Source: Geodermatophilaceae bacterium (lineage in GTDB: Bacteria > Actinomycetota > Actinomycetes > Mycobacteriales > Geodermatophilaceae). Taken from it: a DNA stretch of 6,469 bases. The notes beneath the pieces are model-generated. The model did not search any database. It was not told the origin of the DNA and was given only the letters and a program-made list of their open reading frames with translations. The translations under genes were made by a program, and so were the position numbers. Location of the stretch: assembly GCA_013814015.1 (NCBI GenBank), contig JACCQS010000112.1, forward strand, positions 1 through 6,469. The letters run 5' to 3'. The stretch's first letter is position 1. Each line of letters starts with the position of its first letter. Below, one piece after another: positions 1-6,248 of this stretch.

Positions 1-790
1 AGACGAGCACGTAGATCAAGCCGGTGATCCCTAACCCGGTCAGCATGATCTTCGGGAAGATCTTGGCTGGTTCCTTGGTCTCCTCGGCCATATTCACCGA
101 ATCCTCGAAGCCGACCATCGCAAAGAATGCCAACGAGGTTGCAGTTGTCACTGCGAGGAAGACGTTCTTGTCGTCCGGGGTGTCGAAAGCCACCACCTGT
201 GAGAAGTCCGCCGCTCCGCCGAAGATCGCGAACAGCCCGACCAGGATCACTAGCAGGAGCCCGGACAACTCCACCAGGGTGAGGACCACGTTGGCCTTGA
301 CGCTCTCCCCGACGCCGCGGAAGTTGATCGCCGCGACAAGGAGCATGAAACCCAGTGCGATGAGCACGATCACACCGGGGCCGATGTCGAGCCCGAAGCC
401 CTTTCCGAGGTTGGCGGCGAAGGCGCGTGAGGCGGTGGAGGCCGAGGTGATGCCCGACGACATCACGACGAAGGCCACGATGAACGTCACGAAGTGGATT
501 CCGAACGCCTTGTGGGTATAGAGCGCGGCGCCGGCGGCCTGGGGATACTTCGTCACCAGTTCGAGGTAGCTGAATGCGGTGATGGTGGCGACGAGAAAGG
601 CCACGAGGAAGGGCACCCATGCCGCGCCGCCGACTTCCGCGGCGACCTGACCGGTCAGCGCGTACACACCGGTACCCAGGATGTCCCCGACGATGAACAG
701 CAGTAGCAGCTTGGGACCCATCACGCGCCGAAGCGCCGGCTCCCCTTGCGAATCGGTGTCCTGCGTGGTGCTGGCGCGGGTATCAGCCAT
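1..790 (-). CDS. APC-superfamily amino acid permease, N-terminal part (runs off left edge)
   Basis: This is probably a cytoplasmic-membrane amino acid transporter of the APC superfamily, coupled to a proton or other ion by family precedent. I translated 263 residues from the ATG at 788-790. The end of the gene lies outside the window, and full-length family members are usually about 430-500 residues. A short polar N-terminus (residues 1-22) is followed by hydrophobic segments near 26-50, 56-77, 97-119, 137-155, 168-192 and 210-232, with a seventh starting near 249. Segment 1 contains GDILGTGVYAL, the glycine-rich unwound helix that binds substrate backbone in this superfamily. Residues 221-247 carry the classic AFFAMVGFEDSVNMAEE pattern followed by KEPAKIFPK. 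The start is supported by GGAG six bases upstream (797-800, minus strand). It is divergent from the AlkZ-like gene. Family assignment is confident; substrate is unknown. Confidence 0.93.
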   Translation of the reverse strand, partial: MADTRASTTQDTDSQGEPALRRVMGPKLLLLFIVGDILGTGVYALTGQVAAEVGGAAWVPFLVAFLVATITAFSYLELVTKYPQAAGAALYTHKAFGIHFVTFIVAFVVMSSGITSASTASRAFAANLGKGFGLDIGPGVIVLIALGFMLLVAAINFRGVGESVKANVVLTLVELSGLLLVILVGLFAIFGGAADFSQVVAFDTPDDKNVFLAVTTATSLAFFAMVGFEDSVNMAEETKEPAKIFPKIMLTGLGITGLIYVLV

Positions 791-815
791 CACTGTCTCC
801 GTCCCGTGAGCGGTG

Positions 816-839
816 CGATCACCACGTGATCGAGATCAC
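816..839. promoter_or_regulatory. Overlapping GATCAC/GTGATC inverted repeats, candidate operator
   Basis: Three half-sites sit side by side: GATCAC (817-822), GTGATC (826-831) and GATCAC (834-839). The first pair forms a 7-bp-arm palindrome with a 3-base spacer, CGATCAC-CAC-GTGATCG (816-832). The middle and last half-sites form a second palindrome with a 2-base spacer (826-839). They begin 26 bases upstream of the permease start in the divergent region, a normal place for a repressor site or a leader hairpin. The bound protein is unknown, and no regulator is encoded next to it. Confidence 0.45.
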
Positions 840-889
840 CTTGGCCTTCGGCGGCGCCGCTGTCGAGAGGGGCAGGCCGAGCCGACCCA

Positions 890-918
890 AATCTCGCCGT
901 TATGCGCACAACGGTCAA
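890..918 (-). promoter_or_regulatory. Candidate promoter for the permease
   Basis: On the minus strand, TTGACC (913-918) is followed by a 17-base spacer and GAGATT (890-895). The -35 box matches the sigma-70-type consensus well. The -10 box keeps only the A at its second position and the terminal T, as is common in high-GC actinobacteria. It would give a leader of roughly 90 bases before the permease start. This is inference from motif spacing only. Confidence 0.3.
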
Positions 919-922
919 GAGT

Positions 923-937
923 GGGTGGGTGGGTGGG
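923..937 (+). promoter_or_regulatory. G-quadruplex motif (GGGT)3GGG upstream of the AlkZ-like gene
   Basis: The plus strand reads GGGTGGGTGGGTGGG: four G3 tracts joined by single-T loops, which is among the most stable G-quadruplex types known in vitro. It ends 22 bases before the ATG at 960. It would therefore lie in the 5' leader or core promoter on the non-template strand and, if transcribed, would be present in the mRNA. If folded it could affect transcription or translation of the gene. The sequence match is exact; any regulatory role is inference. Confidence 0.5.
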
Positions 938-959
938 CGGCTTGCGGCACAGTGGACTG

Positions 960-2225
960 ATGCCTGCGGCTCCGCCTGTTCCTGTGCCACTGCCGCTGAC
1001 CTGGGACCGGGTACGCGGGCACCGGCTGCGACGCCACGGCCTGCTCGAGCAGTTCCCGGGAGGTTCCGCCACCCAGGTCGCCTCGACCGTGTGTGGGATT
1101 CACGCCCAGGTGGGGTCAGCCGCAGCCCTCTCGCTGGCTCGTCGGGTGCGCGGCGCCGGGTCCGACCTGATCACCGACGCGCTGTGGCGGGATCGGTTAT
1201 TGGTCAAGACCTACGGCCCGCGCGGCACCGTCCACGTGTTTCCCGCCGAGGAACTCTCGCTGTGGACCGCCGCCACTCGAGCCTTGCCCGAGCAGCGCTC
1301 CGCCCAACCACCGGCAGAGGGTCCGCCCGCGCCCACGCAGGCACAGGCGGAGCAGCTGCGTACGGCCGTGCTGTCCGTCACGCACCGAACCCGGCTGACC
1401 CGAAGCGAACTCGGCGCCGCGATCACCGCCGAGTGCGGACCGTGGGTCGAAACCCTTGCCTCAGCAGCCTGGAGCACCGGCTGGCCGCACTGGCGGCTGG
1501 CGGTGGACGAGGCGGTCGCCAGTGGCGTCCTGTGTTACGGTCCGCCGCAAGCGAATCGGGTCACTTTCGTACGAGCCGACGAGTGGTTGTCCGATACGGA
1601 CGCGCAGATGTGGACCGGCGAGGACGGCGCGCTGGTCGGTGGCGCGCCGGCCGTACTCGTCGAGGTGGCCCGTCGCTACCTCGCCGCGTACGGTCCGGCG
1701 ACCCACCAGGAGTTCGCCCAGTGGTTCGCGATGCCGGCCGGGGCGGCACGACAGGTGTACGCCGCACTCGGCCACGAGCTGGTCGCGGTGGACATCGAGG
1801 GCAGCAGATCATGGGCGCTGGCCGCGTCCGAGCCGCAGGACTGGGAGCCGGTCACCGACTGCGTGCGGCTACTGGGCTATTTCGACTGCTTCGCCGTCGG
1901 CTCGCATCCGCGCGACGAACTGGCTCCGCCGGAGGCCGCGCGGCGGGCAGCGGCACACGGTCGAGGATTCATTAAGGGAAGTGCCCGCCGATTTCTCTGC
2001 GGGCCGCTGCCGGTGCTGCTGATCGACGGCGTCGTCAGCGGCGTGTGGACCTACCGCCGCCAGGGCCGGGCCGAGCAGGCCGAGCAGGTCCGGGTCGAGG
2101 TGTTCGGGCGAGCCAGTTCCGCCCTGCGCGGACTCCTGACCGAGGAGGTCGCCCGGCTCTGCGCGGTGCTCGATCGCGACCTGACCCTCTCGGTCGGCCC
2201 GGCGGACATAGCCGCACATCTGTGA
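960..2225 (+). CDS. AlkZ-like winged-helix DNA-binding protein (HTH_42 / YcaQ family)
   Basis: This 421-residue protein fits the HTH_42 family, whose studied members (AlkZ, YcaQ) are DNA glycosylases that remove alkylated or cross-linked bases. I see the family layout. An N-terminal helical region leads to GIHAQVGSAA (residues 46-55), where AlkZ has its catalytic Q-x-Q; here it reads H48-A-Q50. RGTVHVFP (88-95) is the conserved R/G-T-x-H-x stretch. Winged-helix segments occupy the middle, and PVLLIDGVVSGVWTYRRQGR (351-370) is the usual C-terminal beta hairpin. I chose the ATG at 960. A longer frame opens at 813, but its extra 49 residues look random and would span the divergent control region and the G-quadruplex. 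The ribosome site is weak (AGTGGA, just upstream). The next gene starts 17 bases after the stop. Fold assignment is good; glycosylase activity is inferred. Confidence 0.85.
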   Translation: MPAAPPVPVPLPLTWDRVRGHRLRRHGLLEQFPGGSATQVASTVCGIHAQVGSAAALSLARRVRGAGSDLITDALWRDRLLVKTYGPRGTVHVFPAEELSLWTAATRALPEQRSAQPPAEGPPAPTQAQAEQLRTAVLSVTHRTRLTRSELGAAITAECGPWVETLASAAWSTGWPHWRLAVDEAVASGVLCYGPPQANRVTFVRADEWLSDTDAQMWTGEDGALVGGAPAVLVEVARRYLAAYGPATHQEFAQWFAMPAGAARQVYAALGHELVAVDIEGSRSWALAASEPQDWEPVTDCVRLLGYFDCFAVGSHPRDELAPPEAARRAAAHGRGFIKGSARRFLCGPLPVLLIDGVVSGVWTYRRQGRAEQAEQVRVEVFGRASSALRGLLTEEVARLCAVLDRDLTLSVGPADIAAHL

Positions 2226-2242
2226 CATAGGACAATCAACCC

Positions 2243-4021
2243 ATGACCGCGCCCGCGAGCAGCCCACTGCTGGCTGCCCTCGACCAATTGCGGGTCGCGG
2301 TCGCCAGTTGTGCCTTCCCGCTCGAGCTTCCGGCCGCGCACCAGGCTCGGCGTACCCAGCAGTCGGTGACCGATCAGCTCAGCGACTACATCCTGCCCCG
2401 ATTGAGCCGCCTGGACGCGCCGCTGCTGGTCGTCGTCGGCGGGTCGACCGGGGCCGGTAAATCGACCCTGGTCAACTCTCTGGTCGGGCGCCGGGTCAGC
2501 CAACCGGGCGTCTTGCGCCCCACCACCAGATCCCCGGTCCTGGTTCTCAACCCCGAGGACCGAGCGTGGTTCGCCAGCAACCGGGTGCTGCCTGGGCTGG
2601 CTCGTACCACCGGAACGACCGGCACGGCCGGGACGGCAGAAACACCCGGTACGCCCGGTACGGCCGGTACGCCCGGTACGCCGGGTACGGCCGGGGACGG
2701 CACCGCCGGCAACAGCCTGCAGCTGGCTACCGACGAGACGGTTCCACTCGGCTTGGCCCTGCTCGATGCACCCGACGTCGACTCGGTGGTCACCGAGAAC
2801 CGGGAGATGGCCGACCAGCTGCTGGCGGCCGCGGACCTGTGGTTGTTCGTCACCTCCGCGGCGCGCTACGCCGACGCCGTGCCATGGGGATTCCTGCGCC
2901 GAGCAGTCGAACGCACCGTTGCCGTCGCGCTCGTGCTGGACCGGGTCGCCCCTCAAGCGATCGACGAGATCAGCGCCCATCTGCGCGAGATGCTCGACGA
3001 GCAAGGACTCGGCCAGGCGCCGTTGTTCGTCGTACCCGAGGTGCCCCTCGACGACGAGGGACTGATCCCACTGAACGCGGTCATGCCGCTACGGATCTGG
3101 CTGGGCAACCTGGCCGCGGACAGCGCCGCGCGAGCGGCCGTCGTACGGCAGACGCTCGAGGGCGCGATCGTGCACCTGATCGGCAGCACGCCGTCGCTGG
3201 TCAGCGCGCACGTCGAGCAGCTGGACGCGATCGGGAGGCTGCGCGCCGACGCCGACCGGATCTATCGGGCCGCCGGTGCGCGAGTCACCGAGGGCACCGC
3301 CGACGGGTCGCTGCTGCGCGGTGAGGTGCTGGCGCGGTGGCAGGAGTTCGTCGGCACCGGTGAGCTGCTGCGCAGCCTTGAGCGCCGGATCGGCTGGTTG
3401 CGCGACAAGCTGTCGGCCGCGCTGCGCGGGCGGCCGGCCCCGGAGAACGAGCTGACCGAAGCCGTAGAGACCGGCCTCGAGGCGATGCTGCGCGCCGCCG
3501 CGGAGTCCGCCGCCGAGCAGACCAGCGCCGCTTGGCGACAGACCCCGGCCGGTACGGCCTTGCTGGAACAGGACGGGCCAGCTCTGGAGTACATCTCGCC
3601 GGACTTTCGGGAGACCGCGTCGCGCGCGATCCGGGACTGGCAGGGCTACGTCATGCAGCTGGTCCGCGAAGAGGGGTCGGACAAGCGGTCGGTCGCACGG
3701 GTCCTTGCCTACGGCGTCAACGGGATCGGGGTGACCCTGATGATCGTGGTCTTCGCCTCGACCGCAGGTGTCACCGGCGCGGAATTCGGTGTGGCCGGAG
3801 GGACGGCCGTCGTCGGGCAGAAGCTGCTCGAAGCGATCTTCGGCGACCAGGCCGTCCGGACGCTGGCGGCGCGGGCGCGGAAGAATCTCGATGCCCGGGT
3901 CGAGGCGCTGCTCGGCGCGGAGTTGCTGCGCTACCTGCAGCGCCTCGATGCACTTGGCGTCTATCCCGACGTACCGGAACGGCTGGCAGCGGCCACCGAC
4001 GCCGCGGCGGCCCTGCGATGA
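2243..4021 (+). CDS. Dynamin-like membrane GTPase, first of a pair (DynA-like)
   Basis: This 592-residue protein is probably a bacterial dynamin-family GTPase that binds and remodels the cytoplasmic membrane. The P-loop is GGSTGAGKST (66-75), the switch-region threonines are likely T94-T95 (RPTTRSP), and G3 is DAPD (175-178). The G4 position reads DRVA (233-236) instead of N/T-K-x-D, so base specificity may be relaxed. Residues 121-157, between G2 and G3, are a Gly-Thr-rich triplet repeat, an odd insertion. A helical, charged region follows (about 320-480). Two hydrophobic segments near 489-510 and 513-534 resemble a membrane hairpin or paddle, and an amphipathic tail ends the protein. AGGA (2229-2232) lies 10 bases before the ATG. 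The stop overlaps the start of the second GTPase (ATGA), implying translational coupling. Streptomyces DynA/DynB, a septation pair, are the closest precedent I know; orthology is inferred. Similar genes are often labelled GTPase or ABC transporter. Confidence 0.85.
   Translation: MTAPASSPLLAALDQLRVAVASCAFPLELPAAHQARRTQQSVTDQLSDYILPRLSRLDAPLLVVVGGSTGAGKSTLVNSLVGRRVSQPGVLRPTTRSPVLVLNPEDRAWFASNRVLPGLARTTGTTGTAGTAETPGTPGTAGTPGTPGTAGDGTAGNSLQLATDETVPLGLALLDAPDVDSVVTENREMADQLLAAADLWLFVTSAARYADAVPWGFLRRAVERTVAVALVLDRVAPQAIDEISAHLREMLDEQGLGQAPLFVVPEVPLDDEGLIPLNAVMPLRIWLGNLAADSAARAAVVRQTLEGAIVHLIGSTPSLVSAHVEQLDAIGRLRADADRIYRAAGARVTEGTADGSLLRGEVLARWQEFVGTGELLRSLERRIGWLRDKLSAALRGRPAPENELTEAVETGLEAMLRAAAESAAEQTSAAWRQTPAGTALLEQDGPALEYISPDFRETASRAIRDWQGYVMQLVREEGSDKRSVARVLAYGVNGIGVTLMIVVFASTAGVTGAEFGVAGGTAVVGQKLLEAIFGDQAVRTLAARARKNLDARVEALLGAELLRYLQRLDALGVYPDVPERLAAATDAAAALR
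2603..2713 (+). repeat. In-frame 9-bp tandem repeat encoding (Pro/Ala)-Gly-Thr triplets
   Basis: Five units of consensus CCCGGTACG run without a break at 2645-2689, with single-base changes in units 3 and 5. Degenerate copies flank them from 2603 to 2713. The period equals three codons, so each unit adds one Pro-Gly-Thr or Ala-Gly-Thr and the frame is kept whatever the copy number. The encoded stretch (residues 121-157 of the first GTPase) is collagen-like in composition and probably a flexible loop between G2 and G3. Near-identity at DNA level points to recent slippage expansion. Confidence 0.9.
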
Positions 4022-5769
4022 GAAGCCTGGTCGAGTCGATCACCGGACGCCGCGCACCGGGCCCCGGCGCCGGTGCGGAACTCCAGTCCCGGCTGGCTGC
4101 TCTGGCACGTGCGGTCGAGACCGGGCAGGGTCGGGTTCCGGACAGTTCGCTGACCGCGGCCCGCACCGTCCTGGAGCGGGCCGGCCAGCGTCTGGAGCAC
4201 TCCACCGAGCACACCGTCGTCGCCCTGGCCGGCTCGACCGGATCTGGGAAGTCCTCGCTGTTCAACCGGCTGGCCGGTGAGCCGCTGGCCCGGGTCGGGG
4301 TTCGACGCCCGACCACGGCCATCCCGCAGGCCTGCATCTGGGGGCCCGGGGAAGAGGGGGCCGGCAGTCTGCTCGATTGGCTCGGAATCGAGCAACGCCA
4401 CGTTCTGCCCACGCCCGGAGTCACCGATGCGCTGACCGGCTTGGTCCTGCTGGATCTCCCCGACCATGACTCGACAGCGATGGCGCATCGGCTCGAAGTG
4501 GACCGGCTGGTGGCGATGGTCGATCTGATGGTGTGGGTGGTCGACCCGCAGAAGTACGCCGATGCGATCCTGCACCGTCGCTATCTCGCTCCGTTGGCCA
4601 AGCACGGCTCGGTGATGCTGTTCGCGCTCAACCACGTCGACGAACTGTCCGACGCCCAGCGCGAGGCCTGTCTGAGCGACCTGCGCCGACTGCTGGTCGA
4701 GGACGGATTCGCCAAGCCGGCCATTCTGGCGACCTCGGCAGCGACCGGCCTGGGGACCGATCGGTTGGTGGCCGTGCTCCGGGATCGGGTGAAGAAGACC
4801 CGCGCGGCTTCGGCACGACTGACTGCCGACGTCGACCGGGCCGCCGCCCAGCTGGCCGAATCCGGCTTCGATCATCCGGTGACGGTGGCCGAGAAGCCCT
4901 CCACCGGCCTCGTGGACGCGCTCGCCTCGGCTGCCGGCGTGCCCGCCGTCGCTGCCGCCGTCGCCAGCTCACACGAGATGCGGGCCAAGGAACACGTCGG
5001 CTTCCCGCTCACCCGATGGCTGGCCCGGCTGCGGCCCGATCCGCTCCGCCGACTGCATCTCGGTGACCGGATCGGGCCAGACGCTAAGGGCGCCGGCGGC
5101 AAGGCTTCCGGTGGGACGTCTGGTGCCAAGTCTCCGGTTTCCGAATCCTCCGGCAGCAGCGCGGACCTCGAGGCGATGGTCACGGCTCGTACGTCGCTGC
5201 CCGCCCCGACTCCGGCTCAGCGGGCGCGCGTCGATTCCGCCGTACGGGCCGAGATCGGCCGGGCCACCGACGGCCTGACCGGTCCGTGGAAGGCAGCGGT
5301 CGCGGCGGCCGGGCGGGCCAGCGAGCACAACCTCCCTGATGCCCTGGACCGGGCCGTCGGCTACGTCGCGTTACCGGTCCGCGAGCAGCCGCGCTGGTGG
5401 AAGCTGGCCAGCTGGCTGCAATGGACGCTGTTCGGGATCGCTGTCCTCGGCGGACTGTGGCTGGTGCTGCTCGCCGCCTTGGGTTGGCTGCAGATCGAGG
5501 TGGACTCGCCGCTGGTGATCGGCCTGCCGTTACCGACGCTGATGCTGCTCGGCGGGATCCTGCTCGGCCTGCTCACCGCAGGTCTGGGACGCCGTGCTGC
5601 ACGAGTCGGCGGCCGGCGCCGTGGAGCCATCGCCGACCGGGCGCTGCGGACCGCGGTCGAGGGCATCGCGACCAAGCTGATCGTCAATCCGATGTCGGCC
5701 GAGCTCGCGCGCTGCGCCGATTTCACCGCCGCCGTTGCGGCCGCTCGCCCGCCCCCGCCGAAGAATTGA
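4018..5769 (+). CDS. Membrane-anchored GTPase, second of the pair (YfjP / DynB-like)
   Basis: This 583-residue P-loop GTPase is probably the partner of the upstream dynamin-like protein at the membrane. The motifs are GSTGSGKSS (72-80) for G1, T99-T100 in RRPTTAIP for G2, DLPD (146-149) for G3, NHVD (205-208) for G4 and a likely G5 at SAATG (240-244). Unlike its neighbour it keeps the Asn and Asp of G4. A low-complexity Gly/Ser/Lys linker (about 353-382) leads to a helical stretch and then two strong hydrophobic segments (about 467-490 and 498-523), followed by an Arg-rich patch (525-535) that should be cytoplasmic. The start is the ATG inside the ATGA overlap; the open frame extends further upstream but lies inside the previous gene. 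There is no clear ribosome site, which fits translational coupling. Annotation pipelines often call relatives YfjP-family GTPase or ABC transporter. A role in division or membrane remodelling is inferred from Streptomyces DynB. Confidence 0.85.
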   Translation: MRSLVESITGRRAPGPGAGAELQSRLAALARAVETGQGRVPDSSLTAARTVLERAGQRLEHSTEHTVVALAGSTGSGKSSLFNRLAGEPLARVGVRRPTTAIPQACIWGPGEEGAGSLLDWLGIEQRHVLPTPGVTDALTGLVLLDLPDHDSTAMAHRLEVDRLVAMVDLMVWVVDPQKYADAILHRRYLAPLAKHGSVMLFALNHVDELSDAQREACLSDLRRLLVEDGFAKPAILATSAATGLGTDRLVAVLRDRVKKTRAASARLTADVDRAAAQLAESGFDHPVTVAEKPSTGLVDALASAAGVPAVAAAVASSHEMRAKEHVGFPLTRWLARLRPDPLRRLHLGDRIGPDAKGAGGKASGGTSGAKSPVSESSGSSADLEAMVTARTSLPAPTPAQRARVDSAVRAEIGRATDGLTGPWKAAVAAAGRASEHNLPDALDRAVGYVALPVREQPRWWKLASWLQWTLFGIAVLGGLWLVLLAALGWLQIEVDSPLVIGLPLPTLMLLGGILLGLLTAGLGRRAARVGGRRRGAIADRALRTAVEGIATKLIVNPMSAELARCADFTAAVAAARPPPPKN

Positions 5770-5788
5770 TCAGCTGTCCCTCCGGGAA

Positions 5789-5860
5789 GTTGATCATCGG
5801 AACTACGGGGGGTTATTTGCCATCCTGGGCTGAAAACCCCCTCAGTTTCCGATGATCAAC
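5789..5860. repeat. Large imperfect palindrome, possible extragenic repeat or terminator
   Basis: The arms GTTGATCATCGGAA (5789-5802) and TTCCGATGATCAAC (5847-5860) are perfectly complementary over 14 bp. Further in, six G (5807-5812) face five C (5837-5841), separated by a short mismatched bulge. This gives a stem of about 20 bp and a loop of about 24 bases. It starts 19 bases after the second GTPase stop, so it could end that transcript. No T-run follows on the plus strand, so it is not a classic intrinsic terminator. Arms plus loop total 72 bp, the size of REP-like or miniature palindromic elements, but I cannot test copy number from one window. Confidence 0.7.
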
Positions 5861-6170
5861 ATGGGATGTGGTCGCCTCGGTTGACGAGCGGCCAGCGGCA
5901 AGGGTCCAGACCAGGGCACCGACAGCGTCTGTGTCGGCCTTGGTCAAGTCCTCGAACGGGCTGATCTCGACCACCGCCCGCCTCGTGCCGGACCGGACCA
6001 GCTTCCAGGTCCCTGCCACAAAGCCGTCGAGCAGGAACATCGGCTTGCCCAGGCTGCGCTGGACCCGTACCCGTGGCGGTCATCCCCGACCGATCCAGCA
6101 GCAGCTGCCGGTCGAGCAGCATCCGGTTGAGCGCTCGCGAGGACAGCGGCGGGCCGCCGGGATCGCTCAC
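5813..6170 (-). pseudogene. Relic of a second AlkZ-like (HTH_42) protein with internal deletion and frameshift
   Basis: Two pieces of one protein family lie in different frames on the same strand. From a GTG at 6170, one frame encodes LSSRALNRMLLDRQLLLDRS, the typical N-terminal helix of AlkZ-like proteins, then degenerates after about 30 residues. A second frame, one base off, encodes RSLGKPMFLLDGFVAGTWKL and then VVEISPFEDLTKADTDAV, the typical C-terminal hairpin and tail. The intact neighbour at 960-2225 has the equivalent PVLLIDGVVSGVWTY. The second frame has an in-frame TGA near 6093, just upstream of its family-like part. The core, roughly 250-300 residues including the catalytic motif and winged helices, is absent. 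The last 15 codons and the stop (TAA at 5813-5815) come from the palindrome at 5789-5860. It should be non-functional. Family assignment of the two ends is fairly strong; the deletion mechanism is inferred. Confidence 0.75.
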
Positions 6171-6248
6171 CGATCAGACGCTAGCCCGGTCGGCTCACGA
6201 ATGACGGCGCCGGTTCCCGGTAGGTCAACAGCTTCAGCGGCCGGCCGC

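Noticed and set aside
24..521. Plus-strand frame of 165 codons inside the permease
   Set aside because: It is antisense to a convincing APC permease with conserved transmembrane motifs.
813..959. Longer start for the AlkZ-like gene, adding 49 residues
   Set aside because: The extra residues are Arg/Gly-rich without family similarity and would cover the divergent control region and the G-quadruplex. Family proteins start close to the residues after 960.
902..1975. Plus-strand frame of 357 codons overlapping the AlkZ-like gene
   Set aside because: It is a frame-shifted shadow with very high Arg/Gly/Ala content and no motifs, overlapping a well-supported gene.
2051..3004. Long minus-strand open frame with Arg-Thr-Gly repeats opposite the first GTPase
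   Set aside because: It is the antisense shadow of the 9-bp repeat and of high-GC codon bias. The plus-strand frame has clear GTPase motifs.
3532..4017. Upstream extension of the second GTPase frame by 162 residues
   Set aside because: The extension lies wholly inside the first GTPase gene, is Arg/Gly-rich and lacks homology-like features. The ATG in the ATGA overlap is the natural start.
5789..5860. Classic intrinsic terminator
   Set aside because: The stem is strong but the loop is long and no T-run follows on either strand. It is kept as a palindromic element with possible terminator function.
5813..6040. A genuine 75-residue small protein starting MFLLDG
   Set aside because: The family-like sequence continues upstream of that ATG in the same frame (RSLGKP), showing that it is the tail of a truncated larger protein.
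6171..6248. TTGACC at 6223-6228 (minus strand) as a promoter for the decayed AlkZ-like gene
   Set aside because: No acceptable -10 box lies at 16-19 bases (the best is TCATTC or GTCATT), and the downstream gene is broken.
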